Assembly (NCBI RefSeq): GCF_025823185.1
Contig: NZ_JACKVK010000004.1
Span: forward strand, 1-64,000
DNA length: 64,000 bases
Direction: 5' to 3'
DNA from: Mycobacterium yunnanensis
GTDB lineage: Bacteria > Actinomycetota > Actinomycetes > Mycobacteriales > Mycobacteriaceae
In this document: positions 57,343 through 64,000 of the stretch, piece after piece
Layout: every line of letters begins with the position of its first letter
How positions within the stretch are numbered: position 1 is the first letter of the stretch
Program-made: the position numbers and the translations under genes
The notes under the pieces: model-generated
The model's input: the letters and a program-made list of their open reading frames with translations, nothing else
The model's database searches: none
What the model was told of the DNA's origin: nothing

Positions 57343-57374
57343 ACACCTTGCATGCAAGCTTGCATGCAAGGTGT
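57343..57374. promoter_or_regulatory. Perfect 32-bp palindrome, GntR operator
   Basis: Two tandem copies of the palindrome CTTGCATGCAAG (57347-57358 and 57359-57370), flanked by ACAC and GTGT, so that the whole 32 bases read the same on both strands. It ends 12 bases before the GntR start and overlaps the expected promoter (TTAGCG box right after). Two dimers side by side would bind it. Autoregulation of the GntR-MFS operon is the natural reading. Confidence 0.8.
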
Positions 57375-57386
57375 TAGCGTGGCGTC

Positions 57387-58025
57387 GTGACCGAGACCTC
57401 GAGCGCCCAGCGCGCCTACGACATCGCCAAGGAGCAGATCCTCTCCGGCGGCGTTCGCGGCGGTCAGCTGCTCAGCGAAGTGGAGATGGCGGCGCAGCTG
57501 GGGATCAGCCGCACCCCCGTGCACGAAGCATTCCTGCGCTTGGCCGCCGAAGATCTACTCGAACTGATGCCCCGCCGTGGCGCAGTCGTCGTCCCGATCT
57601 CTGCCCATGACGCGACCGACGTGCTGGAGATGCGCCTCGCGCTCGAAACCGCGGCCGTCCGCCGCCTGTGCCGATCCGCTGATGCCGTCGACGCACTCTT
57701 CACCGATCTGACCGCATTGATCACCCAGCAGCGCGACACCGCCTCCGCCGGTGACGTACACCAGTTCGCGGCTGCCGACGACGCCTTCCACCGCCGCATC
57801 GTCGAGGTGGCGGGAAATGCCATTGCGCACCGCTTCTACTGCTCCATCAGCGAGCGGCAGCGACGCATGATGGCCGACGCCGCCCGTTCCGAGTCCTCGC
57901 GGCTGGCCGCCCTGGTCGACGAGCACGACGAGCTCGCCGCCGCAATCGGCGCACGCGATCTGGCCCGCTTCGAAGCTGCCCTCGTCGGGCACTTGGAGGC
58001 GACCTACCGGGTGACGATCCGATGA
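57387..58025 (+). CDS. GntR (FadR-type, FCD) transcriptional regulator
   Basis: A 212-residue GntR regulator. The N-terminal winged HTH is YDIAKEQILSGGVRGGQLLSEVEMAAQLGISRTPVHEAFLRLAAEDLLEL; the C-terminal FCD domain (LEMRLALETAAVRRL; ADDAFHRRIVEVAGN) usually binds a small acid and a metal. GTG 57387 is about 12 bases after the palindrome and may be leaderless. The stop overlaps the MFS gene (ATGA), so it likely controls that transporter. Confidence 0.88.
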   Translation: MTETSSAQRAYDIAKEQILSGGVRGGQLLSEVEMAAQLGISRTPVHEAFLRLAAEDLLELMPRRGAVVVPISAHDATDVLEMRLALETAAVRRLCRSADAVDALFTDLTALITQQRDTASAGDVHQFAAADDAFHRRIVEVAGNAIAHRFYCSISERQRRMMADAARSESSRLAALVDEHDELAAAIGARDLARFEAALVGHLEATYRVTIR

Positions 58026-59272
58026 CCAGCACGATGCGGTCCGTCGCGGCCACCACGACGCGACGGGCCTGGCTGGCCGTCGCCTTCGCCGCCTTCTGCA
58101 TCGGTTGGGGCGGAAACGAATTCACCCCGTTGCTGATTGCCTACGCCCAGCAGGCGGGCTACTCCCGCGTCGACGTCGACGTCCTGCTTGGTGCCTACGT
58201 GTTGGGGTTGGTGCCCGGCTTGCTGCTCGCATCCACGTTGTCCGACCGGCACGGTCGCCGTCCGGTCATGGCCGTCGGGGTAGTCGCGTCGGCCATCGGC
58301 AGCCTGACCCTCGCCGTTGGCGACGTCGCCGGGTTCTCGGCGCTGTTCGGCGGACGTCTGCTCAGCGGTCTGGCCGTGGGCATTGCGATGGCGGTCGGGT
58401 CGGCGTGGATCACCGAGCTGTCGAAGCCGCCGTTCGACGACGCCGACCCGGGCACCGGCGCTCGCCGCGCCTCGATCTGCCTGTCGATGGGTCTGGGTGC
58501 AGGCCCGCTGTGCGCGGGTCTGCTCGCCGCCTTCGCGCCCCTGCCGCTGGTGCTCACCTACGTCGTCCACGTCGTGCTGTGCGCGCCCGCGCTGTGGGCA
58601 GTGCTGACCCGATCCGTCGAAACCCGCACCGAAGGCTCGACGCGGAGCCTGCTGCAAGGTCTCCGCGTGCCCGCCGCTACACATCGTCGCTTCACCCACG
58701 TCGTGATTCCCATGGCGCCGTGGATCTTTGGCTCCGCGGCCATCGCCTACGCCATCGTGCCCGCGCTCGTCGCCGACGAGCTCGGGCAGTGGGCGCTGCT
58801 GTACACCGCCGGGCTCACCGTGCTGACCCTGGCTTGCGGCGTGCTGGTGCAACCGATCGCTCGGCGCCTCGACGACGTGTCGAGCGCCCGAGCCGTGGTC
58901 GTGTCGATGGTGCTGATGATCGCGGGCATCCTCGCCGCGGTGTTCACCGCGCTGACCCGGTCGCCCGTGCTGGCCGTGCTCGTCGCGATGCTGCTCGGTA
59001 GCGCCTACGGAATCGCCATCGTCTCGGGACTCCTCGAGATCCAGCGCATCGCCGCGCCCGACGAGCTCGCGGGCATCACCGGGGTGTACTACTCACTGGC
59101 CTATGTCGGTTTCTTGTTGCCGGCAGCGCTCGCGGCCCTGGCTCGTTACGTCACGTACCCGGTGATGCTGACCGGCGTCGCGGTGGTCGCAGCGGCGTGT
59201 GCGGTGCGATGCGCGTCGGGCTGGTCCAAGCACCTCGACACGGCCCGCCCCTTCGAGATGCCGAACCGGTGA
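58022..59272 (+). CDS. MFS transporter
   Basis: A 416-residue major facilitator with 12 predicted helices. Motif A between helices 2 and 3 is STLSDRHGRRPVMAVGVV. The central loop after helix 6 (SVETRTEGSTRSLLQG) is short, as in 12-TM families. It is coupled to the GntR regulator. Substrate unknown; efflux is as likely as uptake. Confidence 0.87.
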   Translation: MTSTMRSVAATTTRRAWLAVAFAAFCIGWGGNEFTPLLIAYAQQAGYSRVDVDVLLGAYVLGLVPGLLLASTLSDRHGRRPVMAVGVVASAIGSLTLAVGDVAGFSALFGGRLLSGLAVGIAMAVGSAWITELSKPPFDDADPGTGARRASICLSMGLGAGPLCAGLLAAFAPLPLVLTYVVHVVLCAPALWAVLTRSVETRTEGSTRSLLQGLRVPAATHRRFTHVVIPMAPWIFGSAAIAYAIVPALVADELGQWALLYTAGLTVLTLACGVLVQPIARRLDDVSSARAVVVSMVLMIAGILAAVFTALTRSPVLAVLVAMLLGSAYGIAIVSGLLEIQRIAAPDELAGITGVYYSLAYVGFLLPAALAALARYVTYPVMLTGVAVVAAACAVRCASGWSKHLDTARPFEMPNR

Positions 59273-59657
59273 CGGGCAGGTAAGTTCCGTTTCGCGGGGC
59301 TGCGGTGACGTTGCCTGCGGCCCCGCCCCCAAACTTCGCCAGGTCAGAGCGCTGCGCGCCCATGGTTCGCCGGTGGCAAAGGCGGGCTGGACCATGTCAC
59401 ATTTCCTGGTGGTTTGCTGAAACGTCAATTGGTCTACTCGTCTCGTGCGAAGGCGGACCGGGCAGATTGCGTCCGACCGGCTGTTGTCGCAAGGCATGGG
59501 GTGAGGCAATCCGACACGCCCGTAGGGGGAGGACGGGCTCATCGCTCCCCCCTGCCACTTGAGCCCACCCGCGCGCGGGAGCGTATACGCTTCGTCGGTC
59601 GAGGACCGCTGAGTAGCACGCGGTGTCCCTCGCCACGAGCGGATTCAAGGGGACGCC
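59273..59657. other. Intergenic stretch with hairpins
   Basis: No gene is supported in these 385 bases. A 12-bp hairpin (GCGGGGCTGCGG with its complement, 9-base loop) at 59294-59326, about 20 bases after the MFS stop, is a likely terminator. A GGGGGAG/CTCCCCC hairpin lies at 59525-59551. AGCGTATACGCT at 59580-59591 is a perfect 12-bp palindrome in the probable promoter of the next gene. Confidence 0.6.
59294..59326 (+). terminator. Likely terminator after MFS gene
   Basis: A stem GCGGGGCTGCGG pairs with CCTGCGGCCCCGC (two wobbles), loop TGACGTTGC. No U-tract follows. It is positioned directly downstream of the MFS stop. Confidence 0.55.
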
Positions 59658-61127
59658 ATGGGGCGACACAGCAGGTCCACCCATTCACCACGCCACGCGG
59701 CGGCTGACGGCACCGGTGCGGCGATCCTCGTTGGCCGGGTCGGCGCGCTGGCGGTGGCGCTGGGCATCGGCGCCGCCGTCGCCGGCGGCACCGCGGTCGC
59801 GTACGCCGACACCACCAGCGGCGATGGGGCCGCAGCCGGAAGTCGCCCGGCGTCGTCGAGCACCACCGCGGCCGACACCGCCTCGGCCGGCGGTCGCGAG
59901 GCCGAGGGCCCGGCGCATTCGCCCGGACCCGACACCGGCGCGCCGGGCCCGACGAGCCCGAAGCCGTCCAAGCATTCGTCACCCGTCTCCGTCGTCGGCG
60001 CCACCAAGGTCACTGCCACCGGCAACGACGCCGTCGCCACCGCATCCGACGAGCCGTCGACCACGACCACCGCGCCGCACGCCACCGGGCGCGTCAACGG
60101 CGCGGACGACGGGTCCCAGTCCGTCACCACGTCCGCCGAGTCCGCCCCGGCTACCACGACCGTCACCGGTTCGGCCCCCGTCGCCAAGGCCTCCTCGTCC
60201 ACCCGCACCGGCGACGCGCCTGTAGCTCCGGCGCCCGTCGCGCTCGGGGCCCTGCAACTGATCCGCCGTGAGACCGAAACCGTCGGCCTCGCCAAGCCCG
60301 CCGCCGCAGTCACCGAGCTGGTCACACCGGTCACGTCGGTCGACGCACCCCAGGCTGCCGTCGTCGCGGCGCCCAGCCCCACCGACGTCGCGCACACTCC
60401 CTACGGGGACGTCGGCACCTGGCTGCTTGCGCCCAACGGTCAGATCGCGAACTACGGTGGCGTCCCCCATGACGCCAAGACCGTCCTGGAACCCGTCAAC
60501 GTCATCATCCTGGACCCGAGCTCCACCAGCACGGCGGAATCGCTGGCACGTCTGGACGCGGCCATGACGCGCGCCGGCTTCCCGGCCCAGCCGATCCACA
60601 GCACCGGTTTTCAGGGCGTGATCGACGGCACGACCTACGGACAGCAGCCCGCCGGATTCCTGCAGGCGTTCTCCGACGACTTCTTCCTGTTCCCCAACGA
60701 CCACGGTCGCGTGTTCGGACCGGCCCCCGCCACGACCGGCACGGGGTACGTGTACACGGGAGCCTTCAGCACCGAGCAGCTCAACCCGGCCAATCCGTTC
60801 ACCCACGAATACGTCTCCTCGACGATGGCGCGCGACGAACTCGCACGCCGCCTCGTCGCGAGCGGCGCGGCGACGGTGGTGGGCGTCGTCCCCCTCGGAA
60901 ACGCCTACGACGACGGCAGCTTCACCACCGGCGACCACGACGGCTACGCGGTGGTACTACAGCTGACCCCGGGCGTGGTGGCGGTGTTGCCGACGGGCGG
61001 GGTGCTCGGTGCCGCATGCGGTCACGTCGACGACCTGCCAGGGCCGGTGGCCCGCCAGTTCGCCACGGGGCTCTGCGTGTTCGCGGCGTCGGTGTCGAAT
61101 GCGCTGGGATTGCGCTCGATTATTTGA
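59658..61127 (+). CDS. Secreted Ala/Thr/Ser/Pro-rich protein, unknown
   Basis: A 489-residue protein. Residues 25-50 (VGALAVALGIGAAVAGGTAVAYA) are a signal-peptide-like segment after a basic N-terminus. Residues 50-240 are low-complexity Ala/Ser/Thr/Pro/Gly, a likely wall-spanning linker. The C-terminal ~240 residues form an ordered domain (GTWLLAPNGQIANYGG; VNVIILDPSSTSTAESLARLDAAM; DDFFLFPNDHGRVFGP) that I do not recognise. AAGGGGA precedes the ATG by 6 bases. It is probably surface-exposed or secreted. Confidence 0.75.
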   Translation: MGRHSRSTHSPRHAAADGTGAAILVGRVGALAVALGIGAAVAGGTAVAYADTTSGDGAAAGSRPASSSTTAADTASAGGREAEGPAHSPGPDTGAPGPTSPKPSKHSSPVSVVGATKVTATGNDAVATASDEPSTTTTAPHATGRVNGADDGSQSVTTSAESAPATTTVTGSAPVAKASSSTRTGDAPVAPAPVALGALQLIRRETETVGLAKPAAAVTELVTPVTSVDAPQAAVVAAPSPTDVAHTPYGDVGTWLLAPNGQIANYGGVPHDAKTVLEPVNVIILDPSSTSTAESLARLDAAMTRAGFPAQPIHSTGFQGVIDGTTYGQQPAGFLQAFSDDFFLFPNDHGRVFGPAPATTGTGYVYTGAFSTEQLNPANPFTHEYVSSTMARDELARRLVASGAATVVGVVPLGNAYDDGSFTTGDHDGYAVVLQLTPGVVAVLPTGGVLGAACGHVDDLPGPVARQFATGLCVFAASVSNALGLRSII

Positions 61128-61187
61128 CGAAGCAGTCATAATTGCCAGGCGGACGGCTCGCGTCTGCGCGACTGGGGGACGCTGCCC

Positions 61188-61979
61188 GTGATCTGGCTGC
61201 TGCAAATGCCTGCTCCGCTACTCGGGTTCCTCGCCGTCGGCCTCGTCGTCGGGCTGTCGGTGGGCGGGCTGTTGATCTTCCGAAAGCTGGTGTCGCACAC
61301 CAGGCTCGAGAACTCGAACGTGGTCTCGGGGCAGGTGTTCCAACTCGCCGGCGTGCTGTACGCGGTGCTCGTCGCGTTCGTGGTGGTCGTCGTGTGGGAG
61401 CAGTTCGGCGACGCCGAGGACGCGACGCAGGCCGAGGCCAGCGCCATCGCGGAGTTGCTACGCGACTCCACCGCAATCCCTGCCGTGTCGCGGGACGTCG
61501 TGCGGCAGAGCCTGATCGCCTACACCCGCGACGTGATCGACGACGAGCTGCCACGCATGCGGCGTGGTGAGACCGTCGAAGAGGAGTCCGGCCCCATGAG
61601 CGAGGTGTGGTCGGCGTATCTGAGCGTTCAGCCGCAGAGCCGCAACGAGATTGCGTTCTTCGACCACGACATCGTCAAGCTCAACGACCTGAGTGCCAAC
61701 CGCAAGATGCGCGTGTCGGCCGGTGACGCCGCGGTGCCGGGAGAGCTGTGGGTGCTGCTCATCGGCGGCGGCATGGTGGTCATGGCGTTCACGTTCCTGT
61801 TCGGCACCCGCGACGTGGTGCTCCACGCATGCGCGGTGGGGTTGACCGCGGGACTGATGGGTTTCGTCATCTATCTGATCTTCGCCCTGGAGCATCCGTT
61901 CGTCGGAGCCCTGTCGGTCAGTCCCAGCCCGTACGTCAACGTCCTGCAGACCTGGGCACACCAGCACCCCACGCCGTGA
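61188..61979 (+). CDS. DUF4239-type membrane protein
   Basis: A 263-residue membrane protein of the bestrophin-like DUF4239 type. Membrane segments are at about 10-30 and 55-75 and two near the C-terminus (LWVLLIGGGMVVMAFTFLFG and ACAVGLTAGLMGFVIYLIFAL). The middle (EDATQAEASAIAELLRDSTAIPAVSRD) is a soluble helical region. Function unknown. GTG 61188 has GGGGGAC 9 bases upstream. Confidence 0.75.
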   Translation: MIWLLQMPAPLLGFLAVGLVVGLSVGGLLIFRKLVSHTRLENSNVVSGQVFQLAGVLYAVLVAFVVVVVWEQFGDAEDATQAEASAIAELLRDSTAIPAVSRDVVRQSLIAYTRDVIDDELPRMRRGETVEEESGPMSEVWSAYLSVQPQSRNEIAFFDHDIVKLNDLSANRKMRVSAGDAAVPGELWVLLIGGGMVVMAFTFLFGTRDVVLHACAVGLTAGLMGFVIYLIFALEHPFVGALSVSPSPYVNVLQTWAHQHPTP

Positions 61980-61983
61980 GCGG

Positions 61984-62892
61984 TCACGCGCCGTAGGTCG
62001 ACACTCCCGACGGCGTCACCTCGAAGGCGTGCACCGCACCGTCGACGCTGCCCGTGCAGGCCACGCCACCGGGAATCGCCATGCAGACCGCGCCGATGCC
62101 GTGGACGCGGTGGCCGACGGGGAGTTGCTTCACCGGGCCGGGGTAGGCCGGTGTGGCGAACCTCGGGGCGTCGGTGCGGCGGATGCCCGAGGGTCCCGGC
62201 AGTTGGGCGTACACCTCGTTCTCACCCCCCAGGACGCGTGGAAGTGGTCCGTCGCAACCGATTTCGCCACCGCTAAACGTCACGATCGAGCACGTGAGAC
62301 CGCCCTCGACGTGGAACACCGGGAACAGGTTCTTGGCGCCTTGGCCGACGATGTAGGTGTCGTCGCCCAGGATGAAGTCGTTGGGGTCGGGGAAGCCGGG
62401 TGGCAGGCCCGCCGTGGCGGGTCCGATGCCGGTGCCCTTGGGGGACACGACCATCCATTGCGCGACGGGCTGACCCTTGGTGCAGGCGGTGTAGGAATCG
62501 GCACCCACCGCGCATTCGAAGTCGCCGAAGACGATCTTCTGCCCCTCGCGCAGCAGCGGGGCCGCGTTCCCGGTCGACTTCACGAAGCGATGGTTCGCGG
62601 TGGTGGACAACCCGCGGGTACTGGCGTCGGGGCTCAGACCGATCTCGTTCACCTCGGGCGCCGTGCCCGGCAACCGGCCGTCGCACCCGACGACGTTGCG
62701 GTCGGGAAGCATCGCGCACAGCAGCCCGTCGGGGGTCTGGAAGTACAGCTCGTTGCCCATCACGTACGGGTAGGTGGACACCGTGGTGAAACCGCTCAAA
62801 TCGGGCTGTGGCGTCGCATCGGCGTTCGCCGGTGCCGCGGGCGCGGCCATGACGCCGAAGAGGATGGTCAGGACGATCAGTGCAAGGCGCAT
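61984..62892 (-). CDS. Secreted hypothetical protein
   Basis: A 302-residue protein with a signal peptide (MRLALIVLTILFGVMAAPAAPANA). The mature part has two pairs of segments with a CxMLPD...GCDGRLPG type pattern (residues ~60-72, and again CSIVTFSGGEIGCDGPLPRV near 200), plus CMAIPGG...ACTG near the end. The repeated Cys/Gly pattern suggests a beta-propeller-like or duplicated disulfide domain. It converges with the DUF4239 gene. ATG 62892 is chosen; GTG 62895 is one codon longer. Function unknown. Confidence 0.72.
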   Translation of the reverse strand: MRLALIVLTILFGVMAAPAAPANADATPQPDLSGFTTVSTYPYVMGNELYFQTPDGLLCAMLPDRNVVGCDGRLPGTAPEVNEIGLSPDASTRGLSTTANHRFVKSTGNAAPLLREGQKIVFGDFECAVGADSYTACTKGQPVAQWMVVSPKGTGIGPATAGLPPGFPDPNDFILGDDTYIVGQGAKNLFPVFHVEGGLTCSIVTFSGGEIGCDGPLPRVLGGENEVYAQLPGPSGIRRTDAPRFATPAYPGPVKQLPVGHRVHGIGAVCMAIPGGVACTGSVDGAVHAFEVTPSGVSTYGA

Positions 62893-62983
62893 CACCGAGC
62901 AATGTAGGCGAATGCGGCCCCGCGACCCAAAGTCGCGTAGTCCTACTCAGCCGCCACGGCCGGTCGGCCGTCATGCTGGTGAC

Positions 62984-64000
62984 ATGGAACTGACCCGGTC
63001 GTCGTCGCAGGCACCCACGGTGGCCGACGACTCCGCACCCGTCCGCGACCGCGCCGTCGACGTGGCCCGCCTCGCCGCCCTGGTGGTGGTGATGTTCGGG
63101 CACTGCGCGCTGCTGCTGGCCACCATCGACACCGGTGGACTGCGCATCGGCAACCTGCTGGGCACACTGCCCGTGATTCAGCCGGTGACGTGGATCGTGC
63201 AGGTCATGCCGCTGTTCTTCCTGGCCGGCGGCGCGGCAGGTGCGTACGGCTGGCGGCCGGGGACGGCGTGGGGCACGTGGCTTTTCACCCGCTCGCAGCG
63301 GCTGTGTCGACCGGTGTTCTGGTATCTCGCGGCGTGGGTTCTTGGCTTGTTGGTGACGCGCGCGGTGCTGGGCGCCGAATCGGCCGCCGACTTGGGGCGC
63401 GAATCAGTCGCGTTGCTGTGGTTCCTGGGTGTGTATCTGGTCGTGCTGGCCTTCGTGCCGATGCTGACGCGATTGCGCACGGGGGGTGCGGTCGCGCTCG
63501 TCGTGGTGGGCCTGCTGGCCGCCTCGGCCGCGACGGACGCCGTTCGCATCGCCGTCGGGACCCCGGAGGCCGGCGTGGCCAACTTCGTGTTCGTGTGGCT
63601 CATCCCGGTGGTGATCGGCGTGGCATACGCCCGCAACCTGCTGAACACGTGGGCAACGCTCGCCGCGGCGGTCGTTGCGTTCGCCGGTGCGGTACTGGCG
63701 GTCGCCGTCGGCCCCTACGAGGTGTCCCTGGTGGTGACCGGTGTCGAGCGGCTGTCCAACGTGTCATCGCCCACGCTGCTGCTCGGGTTGCACTGCACGT
63801 GGATGTCGTGCCTGTTCGTGCTGGTCGCCGGACCGATCCGCCGCTGGGCGGCGCGGCCCCGGGTGTGGCGCGCAGTGGCTCTCGGCAACGGCGGGACGAT
63901 GACGCTCTACCTCTGGCACATCCCCGCGATTGCGGTCGCCACCTTCGCGCTGCACGCCGTCGGGGTCGACGCCTTCGACGTGCACGCTCCCGGGTTCTGG
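62984..64000 (+). CDS. Acyltransferase family 3 membrane protein, 3' end outside window
   Basis: An open frame of 339 codons that runs off the window end. It encodes a multi-pass acyltransferase-3 protein: RAVDVARLAALVVVMFGHCALLL near the N-terminus (the His follows the usual R-x10-H pattern), LFFLAGGAAGAYGW, FTRSQRLCRPVFWYLAAW, and at least eight further hydrophobic segments, with MTLYLWHIPA near the C-terminus. Such proteins acylate sugars or lipids in the cell envelope. The ATG follows a short 91-base gap after the divergent secreted-protein gene. Confidence 0.82.
   Translation, partial: MELTRSSSQAPTVADDSAPVRDRAVDVARLAALVVVMFGHCALLLATIDTGGLRIGNLLGTLPVIQPVTWIVQVMPLFFLAGGAAGAYGWRPGTAWGTWLFTRSQRLCRPVFWYLAAWVLGLLVTRAVLGAESAADLGRESVALLWFLGVYLVVLAFVPMLTRLRTGGAVALVVVGLLAASAATDAVRIAVGTPEAGVANFVFVWLIPVVIGVAYARNLLNTWATLAAAVVAFAGAVLAVAVGPYEVSLVVTGVERLSNVSSPTLLLGLHCTWMSCLFVLVAGPIRRWAARPRVWRAVALGNGGTMTLYLWHIPAIAVATFALHAVGVDAFDVHAPGFW

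Overview
The window looks like chromosomal DNA of a rapidly growing mycobacterium (Mycolicibacterium-type). It is GC-rich, and the first 17 kb follow the Mycobacterium tuberculosis Rv1691-Rv1713 block gene for gene. It opens with a 5S rRNA gene; fast growers commonly carry a second rRNA operon just upstream of this block, so the window probably starts at the tail of that operon. No insertion sequence, prophage, CRISPR array or plasmid function was seen.

Core block (1-17.0 kb, all + strand): 5S rRNA and terminator, TPR protein, HAD phosphatase, a short Rv1693-like protein, tlyA, nadK, recN, steA-like, mctB-like, pyrG, NUDIX hydrolase, xerD, ParA-like ATPase, scpA, scpB, rluB-type pseudouridine synthase, cmk and der. 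Many neighbours overlap by ATGA or GTGA, so translational coupling is common. The block joins nucleotide metabolism, ribosome/rRNA modification and chromosome maintenance. It is followed by a TauE/SafE transporter, an aldo/keto reductase, an Fe-S photolyase-like protein and tRNA-Pro(GGG).

Accessory metabolic region (20.5-43.8 kb): a TetR-controlled pair (F420/NADP reductase-like and MDR dehydrogenase); a four-enzyme operon of MmgE/PrpD, PEP-mutase/isocitrate-lyase-type lyase and two aconitase-family subunits, opposite an IclR regulator; a six-gene overlapping operon (NmrA-like, a 30-residue peptide, MerB-like, an unknown protein, DUF302, Ddn-like); and, sharing its operator region, a divergent operon with two MDR reductases and the two halves of a Tm-1-type protein, ending in a frame-disrupted SnoaL-like gene. 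Then come an amidohydrolase, an aldo/keto reductase, a PLP decarboxylase, a CGNR regulator, a small orphan protein and a pair of proteins sharing a duplicated domain.

Catabolic and surface region (43.8-64 kb): a seven-gene minus-strand operon (polar amino-acid-type ABC importer, D-2-hydroxyacid dehydrogenase, TIM-barrel protein, Rieske oxygenase, class II aldolase) opposite a double-length Lrp/AsnC regulator; an acetamide/formamide module (AmiC-like sensor, AmiA-like MarR regulator, acetamidase) with a MetX-like hydrolase; a secreted PAP2 phosphatase; a GntR-MFS pair behind a perfect 32-bp palindrome; and secreted or membrane proteins of unknown function, ending in an acyltransferase that runs off the window.

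The best candidates for undescribed biology are the Rieske/ABC operon, the MerB-like operon with its embedded micro-ORF, the split Tm-1 operon under the shared operators, and the aconitase/PrpD/lyase operon.
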